DNA of 64,000 nt from Akanthomyces muscarius (taxonomy: Eukaryota > Ascomycota > Sordariomycetes > Hypocreales > Cordycipitaceae), in contig NC_079244.1 in assembly GCF_028009165.1 (NCBI RefSeq), positions 2,170,001 to 2,234,000 on the forward strand, written 5' to 3'. The position numbers were made by a program, and so were the translations under genes. The notes below the pieces were generated by a model. The model did not search any database and was not told the DNA's origin. It was given only the letters and a program-made list of their open reading frames with translations. Within the stretch, counting starts at the first letter, position 1; every line of letters begins with the position of its first letter. Positions 1 through 10,991 of this stretch are shown piece by piece.

Positions 1-675
1 CAACCCCAGCCCACAGGCTTCAACCCATACGCACAACAGCAGATGCAGCCTCAGCAGCCCACGGAACCTACGCCTCAGCCTGGTAGCAACAACCCGTGGG
101 CTACCAACCAGTCTCAGCAGTCGCTGAAGCCTATGCAGACTGGCTCGAACAACCCGTTCGCCCAGTTCAACAACCGTCCGCAGGCCTCGTCTCCCGTATC
201 TACACTTTCCGCCCTTCCGGAACAGAAAACTTTGTCTACCTTTGGCCAGCAGCAGCAACAGCAACAATTCCCACAGGCGCAGCCTCAGCAGCCGCAGATG
301 AACTTTAACCAGTCTCAAGCCAGCCTCAACAATCAGCCCAAGAAGGAGCTCAGCGACCACGAGAGCAGACTCAACGCCTTGCTAGCGTCTGGTGACGGCA
401 TGGACACGTATGGCAACACTGGTGATATCCGAATTCCCGCGCAGCACACAGCCCCCGGCGTTTTTATGAACAGTGCCGGCTCTGGTTCCGCGAGACTGCA
501 GCCCGATGCCACGGGCAACAACCCGTTTATGCGCCAGCAGTTTACAGGTATGCCCAACATCAACTACGGAGGACAGAACGGGACGGCCAGCCAGCCGCAA
601 AACAACCCCTTTGGCGCGCAGCAGCAACCACAAAGGCAGGGACAGCAACCTGGCCAGGACCTGATTCAGTTTTAA
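1..675 (+). CDS. ANTH/AP180-like clathrin adaptor, C-terminal part (partial)
   Basis: The reading frame is open from base 1 and stops at 673-675, so only the last 224 codons are present and the start lies outside the window. The protein is very rich in Gln, Asn and Pro and carries several NPF tripeptides (NNPFAQF, NNPFMRQ, NNPFGAQ), the motif bound by EH domains. It ends in DLIQF, which resembles a type I clathrin box. A charged segment (KKELSDHESRLNALLASG) precedes the last NPF block. This layout matches the disordered tail of fungal AP180/CALM (yAP1801/1802) adaptors that recruit clathrin and EH proteins at endocytic sites. The lipid-binding ANTH domain would be upstream and cannot be seen, so an epsin-type ENTH protein remains possible. 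Confidence 0.6.
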   Translation, partial: QPQPTGFNPYAQQQMQPQQPTEPTPQPGSNNPWATNQSQQSLKPMQTGSNNPFAQFNNRPQASSPVSTLSALPEQKTLSTFGQQQQQQQFPQAQPQQPQMNFNQSQASLNNQPKKELSDHESRLNALLASGDGMDTYGNTGDIRIPAQHTAPGVFMNSAGSGSARLQPDATGNNPFMRQQFTGMPNINYGGQNGTASQPQNNPFGAQQQPQRQGQQPGQDLIQF

Positions 676-1650
676 CGTGTAGGGGAGATGAAGAGGGAGG
701 GAATGTGACACGGGTCGACGGCTATGTTTCTGAAATTTCTCTTTATTTTCTACTGCTACCGTTCAACACTCTTTGCGAGTTGTTTTCTTCTTTGTTTGCA
801 AAAAAAATATGCTACATTATTCTGATAACCCCTTCTCACCCGATATGGCCTCTGATGATTACACGCCATCATCCCTTGTCTTTTGTGTTTTGCGAGTCTT
901 TTGTGACAAGAAGACAATATGCGTTGCTTGGTGCAAATTTCCTCTTTATCCCCGGCTTTTATTACATATCGTTTGTCTATTGTTTGTTTCCGGGCAAAAA
1001 GCAGCGTCAATTTTTGTATCTAGATTGACTTTGAAGCGCGGACGAGACGGAGATGATTTATTTAGCCGGGCAATTAAAACAATATTCAACAAAACGAGAC
1101 TGCTTTTGAAATGAATTTTTGTGTTGTTAGCATGTGCAACAGGCGAAATTCCTCTTCCATTCAAAATTCTAGATTTGACTTTATTTTGTTCCTGTGCATC
1201 AAACAATTGGGATAAACAGCCATTATACCGTAAACTCCAACAACGCCACGCTTTTGTGTTTTAGCCGCCCTGTAGTGATGTGACAGTTGCAGCTTGAAAC
1301 CGCAAGGTATACATGTAAATCCAAGTTCAAAGCCCCCCAAACGCCATTGTCGCGACCCTGCGCCGGTACTCCCAGGCACTTGGTGGCTTCGCTGCCGGTT
1401 CGTAGCGAGCGGCGGCACACGTGATGAAACACCGACCTGTTGATTGGGCTGCGCCAGTCGCGTTTTGATTGCCGGGTGTGTTGTCGCAGTTTCGTCTGCT
1501 ACCGCCGGTGCGACACGGCGGGCGCCGTAAATTGTGTGGCCCCGTCGGGCCGGTGCTTTGTGTGTCTCTCTCGAGTTTGCGCGTAGCCCAGTCCATGTCA
1601 AGCTTTTGTCGAAACCAGAGGATCGCAGAAAAATGTTGAGCCCGTGTTTT
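676..1650. other. Intergenic, convergent 3' regions
   Basis: This stretch separates the adaptor (plus) from the centrin gene (minus), so both genes end into it. It starts T-rich, with A/T runs and AATAAA-like elements typical of fungal 3' ends, and becomes GC-richer after about 1350. No frame with a recognisable protein, no RNA gene and no repeat was seen. Confidence 0.5.
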
Positions 1651-2286
1651 TTAGCCAGCCTCCTCCATCATCTGCATAAACTCGTCGAGGTTGACGCCGC
1701 CCTTGCCCTCGTGGTCGAGGTGGTCAATCATGCTGAGAATCTCCTCGTCGGTGAGGCTGCGGTCCTCCTTGATGTCCTGGGCGAGGTGGCGCATGTCGTC
1801 GACCGAGATGATGCCGTCCTGGTCATAGTCGAACATGGCAAAGACCTTGGCGGCCTCCTCGCGCGGGTCGCGGCCGGCGATGAGCTTGGATGCGCAGAGG
1901 CGGAACTGGTCGAGGTAGAGGTGCAGGCGGTTGACGGGGCACTGCTGGTCCTGCCAGTCGGGCGGCACGGTGCCGTAGGCCTCGAGCTCGCGAAAGTACT
2001 CGGGCTTGGAGAGGTCGAAGCCGAGCGCGGCGAGGGAGTGGCGGAACTCGTAGCTGTTGAGGTAGCCCTTCTTCTTCATGTCCATCAGGTCGAAGACCTC
2101 GTCAATGTGCTCGCGGTCCTCGTCGGGGATGCCGGCGTAGTCCTCGTTGGAGGACACCTGCGGGGGAGGCGGCGGCTGGCGCTGTCGCTGGTGGTCCTGG
2201 CCGGAGCTGGCGCCGCCGATTGAGCGGCCGGCAAAAGGCCGCGGCGTGATGGACTGCGAGTTGAAGCCCATCGGTCTGGAGGCCAT
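1651..2286 (-). CDS. cdc31: Centrin (Cdc31-like EF-hand protein)
   Basis: A 211-residue protein if translation starts at the ATG at 2286 (MASRPMGFNS...). A longer frame to 2379 exists but begins with an unrelated segment. After a Gln/Pro-rich N-terminal extension of about 50 residues come four EF-hand units. The third has a canonical loop (DYDQDGIISVDD), the fourth is nearly canonical (DHEGKGGVNLDE), and the first two are degenerate. The segment GRDPREEAAKVFAMFDYD matches the centrin signature between EF2 and EF3. A short insertion (around VPPDWQDQQC) breaks the second EF-hand. Centrins act at the spindle pole body half-bridge and in the Sac3-TREX2 and Rad4 complexes. Family assignment is firm; exclusive spindle-pole function is inferred from family. 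Confidence 0.85.
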   Translation of the reverse strand: MASRPMGFNSQSITPRPFAGRSIGGASSGQDHQRQRQPPPPPQVSSNEDYAGIPDEDREHIDEVFDLMDMKKKGYLNSYEFRHSLAALGFDLSKPEYFRELEAYGTVPPDWQDQQCPVNRLHLYLDQFRLCASKLIAGRDPREEAAKVFAMFDYDQDGIISVDDMRHLAQDIKEDRSLTDEEILSMIDHLDHEGKGGVNLDEFMQMMEEAG

Positions 2287-3540
2287 GTCTGTCGCGGCCC
2301 AGCGGTTCGTTTGAGCCGCAGAGATCGTAGTGTGGTTTCTGCAGTGCGTGTGTCCAAAAAAGGAGCAAGGTGCGTCCAAACAGGTGGGAACAAAAGGAAA
2401 TGGGAGACACCAAGAAAAAAAAGAGAATTAATCAAGATTGATGCAAGAAAATGCTTGCGAAAGTGTTTGTGACAGAGCGAGGCAGACTGACACGTCCGTC
2501 TGATTGATAATCTTGCGCGTGGGAAACAGGACTGGCAAGAACTGAGGTTGTAAAATGGCCCGACGATGGCCGATGAAGAATGGCTGGCGGGCGGGTGGTC
2601 ACTTTGCGACGCGACCCGAGGTGTGGTGCAGACGCGCGCGCGCGACTTTTGCAGGTTGTCGGAGCTGCAGAAATACGCCTTGCAGTCATACCAGTAGTAC
2701 TTGGTAGCGTGGTACCTCGCAGGCAACAACCAGGCAGCAGGTCACCTGCCACAATGTACCTCTTTGAAGCGTTGTGATTGGTCCCAGTTAGTAAGCAAAG
2801 CTTGCGCCGGCCAATCGCCGCAGTGAATTGGCCAGTGGACACAGGTTCCATGGCAGCAAGGAGAGGACGCCTAAAAGTCACAGTGCGGCCTGTGCTCTGG
2901 GCATCTAAAGGCTGAGAGCTCCCCCATAAAGTGAGCTCCAGCCGCCTGAAGAACCAGTGGCACCCACCCACTCTGGCAGGGAAACTCTCAGTCACGAAGA
3001 AAAAAAGAGACTGGCTGGGGCGAACCAACCTCGAACCTCAACCCACCCACCACCTCTCCCAAAGCTTGGTGCTAGAGCGAACCCTCTCGCCAAATCAGCA
3101 AAAGCTTGAGGTCATCCCACGGCGCGCAACCGCCCTTTACCATCCCCGGCGCTGACGATTTAATATTTTCCTTGACGTTTCAGCATCCATTCATTGTTCG
3201 TCCTTTTTTCCTTTTTCAGTTTCCGGCGCGTTAGCTACGTGGCAAGCAGCTTTCTCAGGCCGAAATTTCTCCCGACACGCGCGAAAAGGGTAGCTGGATC
3301 CAGGTGCGCGAGACGGCCATCATTCGACTTTCCTCTCCCTTCCATCGACCGAGATTCCATCTTCTTATTCTTCTCTCTCTTCCCGGTCGATGAATTCATT
3401 ACGCCCGATCTGTTTCGATTAAGGATTATCGATTTCCGGGGTGCTCAGCAAGGTACACACGGCCGCGAAAACACCTTGCCCTGACTCCCTCCCTGAGGGC
3501 ATCTCACCGATAATCCCACCCATCCCCAGCGACCGTCATC
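2287..3540. promoter_or_regulatory. Divergent promoter of centrin and NUP98-NUP96
   Basis: About 1.25 kb between two divergently transcribed genes. It holds a (CG)n run near 2635-2644 and a pyrimidine-rich leader from about 3160 to 3400, as is common ahead of highly expressed fungal genes. No coding frame that resembles a protein was found. Confidence 0.45.
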
Positions 3541-6500
3541 ATGTCGTTTGGCGGTGGTGGTTTCGGAGGCTTCGGCCAGAACAACAACAACCAGCAACAG
3601 CAGGCGCAGCCCTCTGCTTTTGGCGGCTTCGGCCAGAATAACACCACTGCAAACACAGGTACGTGCCATCGTCATGCTTTACACCCCCTCGCCCTGTCGA
3701 AGCCATCCCTATGATGGGTGATGTGCTGATGAAATCTTTTCCCCAGGCTTCGGTGCTGCAAACACTGGAGGCGGTTTTGGCGGCAACGCTGGCGGCGGCG
3801 TTTTCGGCGGCAGCAACAACAATACTGGCGGTGGCTTTGGCAGCGGAGGTACGCTTTCATCGGCTTGATTTCCTCAGTCTAGTCGCGCGAGCTCGATGAT
3901 GACGAAAAAACATGTACGGAGACTAACTTTCACAGGCGGCTTCGGCGCGAACAACAACGCGGGCGGTGCATTCGGTGCCAAGCCCGCGTTTGGCGCTCCT
4001 GCGACGACGACCGGCAGCTCCATGTTCGGCGGCACCACAGCCAACAACAGCACTACCACTGGCTTTGGGGGTTTCGGCGGCAGCACCAACACCAACGCGG
4101 CCTCGCCCTCAACCTTTGGTACCACCAACAATACCTCTGGCGGCGTCTTTGGCGCGGCCAAGCCCACGGGTTTTGGCGCCTCGACCACCGGCAACTCCCT
4201 CTTTGGCGGCGGCGCCAACACCACCAACACGACTGGCGGATTTGGCGCCAGTGCTGGCTTCGGTGGAAATAATACCTTAGGCGGCGGCGGCGGCGACCCC
4301 CCCGGTACCGGTGTTACTCCTTTCCAGGCTTTTACCGAGAAGGAGGGCACCACAGCCCAATCCAACGTCTTCCAGAACATCTGCTTCCAGGATCCCTACA
4401 AGAAGTTTTCTGCTGAAGAGCTTCGACTTGTCGACTACGCCCAAGGTCGAAAGCATGGAAACGCCAGCGGTACTGGCGCTTTTGGCGTTTCTTCTGGTTT
4501 TGGTGGCGGCTTCGGCGCGACCGCCAACAACAATCAGGCGGCCGGTGGCTTTGGGGCCAATACTGCGAGCAATACTACTGGAGGCGGCCTATTCGGCGGC
4601 GGCAACAATAATGCCACCACTGGCGGAGCTTTCGGCTCCGGAGGAACCACTGGTTTCGGAAACACCAATACCACCGCTGGTGGCGGTCTTTTTGGAAATG
4701 CCAATAAGCCTGCTACTGGCGGCGGTCTGTTTGGTAGCGCCGGTGCGCAGCCACAGCAGACCAACAGTGTCTTTGGCGGCGGCGGCAACACAGGCGGCGC
4801 ATTCGGTGCCGCCAACAACAACAACACCGGTGGCGCGTTTGGTCAAGCTGCAACCAACACTGGGGGTGGCCTGTTCGGCAATGCCAACCAGGCCAAGCCT
4901 GCCGGCACCGGCTTCGGCGCATTTGGTCAAACTGCCAACACCAACACTACTGGTTCTGCTTTCGGTGGCGGCAATACAACCGGCGGCGCCTTTGGGGCTG
5001 CGAATACCACGACCAACACTAGCAGTGGTCTCTTCGGCGGCAACAACAACACCAACACTCAGCAAGCCGCCGGTGGTATGTTTGGAAATGCCAACAACAC
5101 GAACACGCAGCAGAACAACACCAACTCGCCATTCGGTGGATTTGGCGGCCAGCAGAACCAAACACAACAGGCTGGCGGTGGCCTCTTTGCGAATCAGAAC
5201 AAGCCCGCGACCGGCGGACTCTTTGGCGGCGCCGCCCCTGCTGCCACCAACAACAATGCCAGCGGAGGTCTCTTTGGCAACGCCAATAACAATCAGCAGC
5301 AGCAGACTGGCTCTACATTTGGTCAAAGCAACTCCGGAAGTCTGTTTGGAGGAGCCAAACCTGCTAGTGGCGGTGGCCTCTTTGGAAACAGCACCAATGC
5401 CCAGCCCAACACATCTGGCGGCCTCTTTGGCGGCAGTGGTCTCGGTCAGAACAACACACAGCAGAACACGTCCGGTGGTCTCTTTGGTGCCGCAAACAAC
5501 AACCAGCAGAAGCCTGGCGGTCTTTTTGGCAACCCGAGTCAGCCGTCTGGTGGCAGTGTCTTTGGTGGACAGAACAATCAAAACCAGGGCTCTTCTCTCT
5601 TCGGTGGTGCCAGCAACAATCAGCAAAACCAGCAGGGCTCGACCTTTGGTTCATCTCTACTGGGCAACTCTCAGCAAAATTCCAATGCCCCCCAGGGTCT
5701 GACTGCCAACCTGAATGACGTGTCGGCCTACGGTACGCCAGCTCTCTTTGCCAGCCTAGGTGGAAACGAGGCCCCCAACCCGGGACCTCTTGCCACACCA
5801 CTCAGTGGCAACGCCAAGCCTCGCAAGAGTTCTATTCTCCCGATGTACAAACTCGCCCCTGCTTCCGCCTCGCGCTTCGCTACTCCTCAGAAGCGCGGCT
5901 TTGGTTTTTCCTACAGCAGCTATGGCACCCCCGGAGGCAGCCCTGCTAGCATCTCTAGCACCCCTAGCGGTCTTGGACGTAGTCTCCTCGGCTCCAGCTC
6001 TAGCGGAAACCTGAGCAAGAGCATGTCTACCAACAATTTGCGCCGCACCTTCAACAGCGAGGACAGTATCCTCGCTCCTGGTGCTTTCTCGTCCAGCTCC
6101 AACACCCGCTGGTACGGAAGCACAGGATCCAAGAAGCTTGTCATCAACCGTGAAATTCGCAGCGATCTCTTTACTACGCCTCAGAAAGATAAGCCCGCAG
6201 CTGAAGGCAATGGTACCAACCGTAAACTGCTGAAGCGCGTCAGCTTCGACACGAGCAATGTGGATTCCGAGGAGACTACAACGCCGGTTCGCGCCCTGCC
6301 GGCGCCCGAAGACAGCCCCAGCACACAGGCTGAGGATACTCCTCGCCAGCCCAAGCCTGCTGCCAATGGAACAAAGTCGCCCGAGATGGAGAAGGTGTCC
6401 AGCGGCAACGAACTCGCCATTGTGCAGGAGGACAGCAATGCCGCCGCTGCTGCCGTCGACGCTCACGCAAGCAGCGGCTTTGAGAATGTTCCTGGCTCGT

Positions 6501-9500
6501 ACTGGATGCAGCCCAGCAAGGACGAGCTGCAGGGCATGAACCGTATTCAGCGGCAAAAGGTCGATGGCTTCACGGTTGGTCGTGACAACGTTGGTGAAAT
6601 CAAGTTCAAGGTTCCTGTCGATCTCAGCGGCATTGATCTGGACGAGATCTGCGGTGGCATCATCCAGCTCGAGCCCCGATCTGCCACTGTCTACCCCATC
6701 ACTGCTAAGAAGCCACCCATGGGTAAGGGCCTCAATGTTCCTGCCAGAATCACTCTGGAGCAGTCTTGGCCTCGTGCTGGTGGACGTGAGAAGCGTATCA
6801 GCAGCGACCCCAAGCGCTTTATCAAGCACATTGAGCGCCTGCAACGCATTCCCGACACCACTTTTGAAAATTACAACCAGGACACTGGTGTCTGGGTGTT
6901 CTCGGTTGAGCATTTTACTACTTACGGTCTGGACGACGACTCCGACGATGAGGACGAGACGGACGTCGATTCCCAGCCCCGGGGTGAGATGGAGGTCGAA
7001 GTTGCTCCCCAAGCCACTGCTGAGATGACGGATGCCCTGAGCGAGAGCAGCAGACAGCTTTTTCGTCGCTCAGGGGTGCCTGGTGCCTTTGATTATCAAG
7101 AAGCCTACGAGGAGCTGCCCCAAAATCAGTCTTTTTTAGGGGTTAGCTCCGCGGATTTGGCGCCCAGTGATGTCAGACTGTCTCTAGAGATGGAGGACGT
7201 TGACACGGGCGACGAATATGACGTGTCCGACGACGAAGACATGGCGAGAGCTTTGTCCGGACCGCATCAAGCCGCGGAGCTTGCAGAAGCCTCGTCGGAG
7301 GATGAGCAGGATACTAGAAGAGGTACTCCTGGCGGCATCCTCAGAGCCAGAATGCGAGCTATCAAGGACTCGGTTGGTCCTGTTCGGCTCGAGGTGGCGG
7401 ATGGAGACGATTGGGCGGAGATGCTGCGTAAGACTGTCAGCCCGATGAAGCGCGACAGACAAGAGCTCCGCGAACTGAACCAATCGCCGTCCAAGAACGC
7501 TGGTGGACAGCAGGACGACAGCCTCCGGGCTTCTGCTTGGGGGCGACGTAGCATGGCACGCACAGACAAGAATGAAGGACTAGCAGCAAATGCAGCACTG
7601 GAAAAGAGCCGCGGGTTTGCCACCAGTATTGATTTGATGAATTCCTTGTTCGAGAAGCCCAAGCCTATTCGCGACAATCGCGACAACATGCGCGCTTCTC
7701 GCTCTGCAAAGGGATTCCCCCAGGTCGGTACCCTTGTTACAACTTGATTTCATTTCCTTCTCATCAACCCAGCAACAATGTCTCGAAGCCAATTTGTACC
7801 TAGCCCTGAATCTCAATAAATGCTAAATTATTTTATTTTAATAGTGGCCTTATACTCGACAAGACAAGTCCTTCGACATTGATGAGAAAGAACGCGCTTT
7901 TCACAGCACCCCCCGAACTACGTGGGGTCCGAATGAGACGCTTGTCGTGACTCAAGCACGCGGCACTCTAGAATCAAACCGACTTCTAAGCGATGATGCC
8001 GATATCATGAGCTTCCAGAACCTCGACGTGGGAACTGACACGAACGATGTTCATCTGGCCAAGTTTTCCAGCCAACCTTCCACGAAGTATCTGCAAGCTC
8101 AGGACAAGCTGACCGACGTTCACGTGATTGACGGTGCGCCTTTCGCTATCCTTCGTCAAACAAGCCTCAAGGACATTTTTCATCATCAAGAGATGGGCGA
8201 CCCGGCGAGCCTTCAAGAGAGGCGAGTCTGGGATCTTGCCAACATCCTCTTTGGTCAAGACTCTCCTTCCAATCTACCCGAGCACATTGCACGCAAGCAG
8301 AAGCTCTCCGAGTTCTGGACCGAGCTTGTTGAACAAGCCTCCTCCACAGCCATCGGCATGGCCGCGACCAGCGAAGACAAGGCGGTCGCTTGTCTCGCTG
8401 GCCATCGAATCACGGAGGCGTGCAAGCACCTGTTGGAGGGACAAAACTTTCGCATCGGTACTCTAGTGTCTCTAATCGGCACCAGCGATTCAGCCAGAAA
8501 GGAGATGAAGGAGCAACTCCAGTCGTGGCAAGACTCCAAGATGCTGTCTGAATTCCCAGAGGCAATCCGAACGATTTGTGAGGTGCTTAGCGGCAACGTT
8601 TGCGTCTGCGAAGGCCTGAAAGACGTCCCCGTCGAAGACCGCATGGACTCGTTTGTCATTTCGAAAAAGTTTGGCCTAGACTGGAGGCAAGCTTTTGGCA
8701 TGCGCCTGTGGTACGCACTGAACAAGGACGAGGACGCCAAGTCTGCTGTAACGAGGTTTCAAGATGACATCGAGCAGGACAAGGAGGACCTTCCGATGCC
8801 GTGGTACATGGAGCAAAATGTCAAGCCAATCTGGAACGATGCAGACCTGGGAAAGCGCCAGGATCTTCTCTGGGGCCTGCTTCAGCTGTATGCCGAGCCG
8901 AATACCGACGTCGAGGCCGTTCTACGTCCCGAAAACTCTCAATTGTCGCCTGTGGATGGTAGACTTACCTGGCAACTTGGCCAGGCTCTTCTGTCAACAG
9001 GCAAGGTGTCATACGGAAAAGACGGCGCCGCCAAGGCCGATGCTGCAACGGCCGCTTATGCTGCGCAGCTGACCAGCGGCGGCGAATGGTTGGAGGCCAT
9101 TTTTGTCCTACTGCATCTCCGTGACGCGACCGCTCGCAAGCATGCTCTCCAGGAGCACCTCTGCCGCCACGCCGCCCGTATCGGTGCCGAAAACGGACCC
9201 AACTTTACAACTCTGACGGAGAAGCTGCTGATTCCCGCCAGCTGGATCTGGGAAGCTCTGGCGCTGTACATGCGCAGTGTGCAGAAGGATGCCTCGGGTG
9301 AGGTGCAGTGCCTGCTCCGCGCCGGTTCCTATGAGGAGGCGCACCGCGTGCTGGTGAACCAAGTCGCTCCCCGTGCGATTGTGGAGCGCAACTACGCCGG
9401 CTTGTCTGAACTCCTCTCGCAGTTCGAGGGCCGACAAGACAATATATCGGAATGGTCCGCTGGCGGTGAGATTTACGGCTACTTCATGGCCTTGATGAAG

Positions 9501-9782
9501 CACCGCAGCAACAAGGAAAGCATCCCATCTACGCTACTGGAAAGACTGCTCGCTGGGTTGCACGCCATGAGCGAGAGCGGTCCCGACCGGGAGATTCTGC
9601 GCTATGCCGCCGTTTCCGACATGGCGGATGAGACGGCGAGAGAAATCCTCAAGATGGCGCAAAAGAAGCAGGATATGGATCTCCGTTCGAGAATCTTGCA
9701 TCTGCCGCTGACGCAGGACCGACTTCTTGCCTACTCTGTGGACCTGGGTCTCGACAGATATCGTGAGGTTGTGTCTCACTAG
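3541..9782 (+). CDS. nup145: Nup98-Nup96 (Nup145) nucleoporin precursor
   Basis: Exons 3541-3658, 3747-3848, 3936-7723 and 7845-9782 join in frame to about 1,981 residues. The N-terminal half is packed with GLFG and FG repeats that form the pore permeability barrier. At 4311-4450 a segment (QNICFQDPYKKFSAEELR) fits the GLEBS motif that binds Gle2/Rae1. Residues encoded at 6490-6925 form the Nup98 autoproteolytic domain (GSYWMQPSKDEL to VWVFSVEHF). It ends at the self-cleavage site HF/T (6911-6919), so the precursor should split into about 1,067 and 914 residues. The C-terminal half, including all of exon 4, is the Nup96/Nup145C helical domain of the Y-complex. The Nup98 half serves transport and mRNA export; the Nup96 half is scaffold. 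The third intron (7724-7844) follows the Nup98 half. Confidence 0.93.
6911..6919 (+). other. Nup98 autoproteolytic site codons (His-Phe/Thr)
   Basis: CAT TTT ACT encodes His-Phe-Thr directly before TYGLDDD and an acidic tract. In Nup98-family precursors the hydroxyl residue after His-Phe attacks the peptide bond and splits the chain. Yeast Nup145 and human Nup98 use Ser; here it is Thr, which is chemically competent in this kind of self-cleavage. Confidence 0.75.
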
Positions 9783-10286
9783 AAAGGGGGCAAAAGGTTC
9801 ATGAGATGACTGTAGCTTTTTCTGGTTCTCTGTTGTTGTTTTCTGATATACGGGTGAAGCCTACATGGCGCAAAGGGCTATCTTACGGGAATGTAAAGAA
9901 GGGAAGCAAGGGGGAAAAGTCCGAGGTTGCGCGCGTGTTGTATTTGTTGACTTTTTTCGTCGTTATTTTATAAGTAACTGTTCAGCCGGACGCAGCCCAG
10001 AGAGCGAGCGCCTTTTGGGAGGGAGGATGGCGAAGCAAAACTTTTGTAGAACATTTAGTCAAATTAGATAGGATTCATTTCTTCAATTATTGTATTCCGG
10101 CAATTGAGTGATTGTCGTTGAGCCTGCTCGTGCCTGTGGCTGTGATGTTTCCTCCACTGAAAAAGTACATGCATCATTGATGGTATTGCGGGGGAAGGCG
10201 TGTACATGTACGTGCCCCTCACTTACAACATCAATCATGCCATGTTCCGACATCAACAACCACTCACGCATAGCATAAACGTAACC
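9783..10286 (+). other. Intergenic between nup145 and the SET gene
   Basis: Tandem plus-strand genes flank this 504-bp stretch, so it holds the nup145 3' end and the SET gene promoter. It has A/T-rich 3'-end sequence near 10060-10095. Upstream in-frame ATGs at 10200, 10206 and 10242 make the SET gene start ambiguous. Confidence 0.4.
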
Positions 10287-10991
10287 ATGTCGCAGCCCAA
10301 GAACTGGCCCAGTGCCTTGCCATATCTCAAAGCCCCTCTGCACAGCAAAGAACTAACACCGACACACCTCGCCGCCCTCCACGCCCGACCCTCCTCTTCC
10401 TCCTCCGACACCAGCAGCGGCAGCAGCTCCATGCCCATCATGCCCGCCTCCGAGACGCCGATTCCGTGCCCGCGCGTCAGGATCCAGGCCATCCAGCTCC
10501 CGTCGCACCCCGCCCACGGCCAGCATGGGCTCTTTGCGACGCAGCACCTCAAGCCCGGCAGCCTGATCCTCGCGTACCTTGGCCGCGTGCACGGGAGCAC
10601 GGGAGCAGCCGCAGCGTCCGACTACGACCTGTGGCTGGACCGGGACGCGGACGTGGCGGTGGACGCGGCGCGGCAGGGCAACGAGGCGCGGTTCGTGAAT
10701 GATTTTCGCGGGATCGGGCCGCGCGCGAACGCAGAGTTTCGGAGCGTCTTCTGCGAGAGATGGGGGCAGGTCTGCGTGGGCGTGTGGGTGCTGGGGACGG
10801 AGACGGGGACGACGGGGAAGAGGAAGAGCAAGAGCAAGAAGGGTGGCGCGGTGGCGGCGGGAGGGAAAAGGAGTGGTGATTGTGGCATCAGAAAGGGAGA
10901 GGAGATTCTGGTGAGCTATGGAAAGGGCTTCTGGGAAGAGAGGAGGAGGGAGATGGAGGGTAGTGGTGTGGAGGACGGAGGTGGTGGTTGA
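10287..10991 (+). CDS. Small SET-domain protein
   Basis: A single-exon protein of 234 residues from the ATG at 10287 (MSQPKNWPSALPYLKAP...). In-frame ATGs at 10200, 10206 and 10242 would add up to 29 unremarkable residues. After a Ser-rich linker, the segment HGLFATQHLKPGSLILAYLG fits the first SET block (turning on G-x-F-A-x-x-x-x-x-G-x-x-I). FVNDFRGIGPRANAEF stands where classical SET enzymes have N-H-x-C-x-P-N, and GEEILVSYGKGFW matches the final G-E-E-L-x-x-x-Y block. A basic Lys/Ser insertion interrupts the domain near residue 175. No post-SET cysteines are present. Such stand-alone SET proteins may methylate lysines, but the atypical central motif leaves activity uncertain. The coding region is GC-rich. 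Confidence 0.7.
   Translation: MSQPKNWPSALPYLKAPLHSKELTPTHLAALHARPSSSSSDTSSGSSSMPIMPASETPIPCPRVRIQAIQLPSHPAHGQHGLFATQHLKPGSLILAYLGRVHGSTGAAAASDYDLWLDRDADVAVDAARQGNEARFVNDFRGIGPRANAEFRSVFCERWGQVCVGVWVLGTETGTTGKRKSKSKKGGAVAAGGKRSGDCGIRKGEEILVSYGKGFWEERRREMEGSGVEDGGGG

Noticed and set aside
1534..2223. A 229-codon plus-strand frame opposite centrin
   Set aside because: Val/Leu/Glu-rich mirror of a C-biased gene, without motifs.
3020..3060. A tRNA-like B-box (minus-strand GGTTCGAGGTT)
   Set aside because: No A-box, acceptor stem or cloverleaf could be formed around it. No other B-box-like match in the window gave a cloverleaf either.
4311..5702. A 463-codon frame overlapping the FG-repeat region on the same strand
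   Set aside because: Product is an Ala/Pro/Ser/Thr-rich out-of-frame reading of the FG repeats; the real frame has clear FG and GLEBS motifs.
5756..7012. A 418-codon minus-strand open frame
   Set aside because: Antisense shadow of the Nup98 part of nup145.
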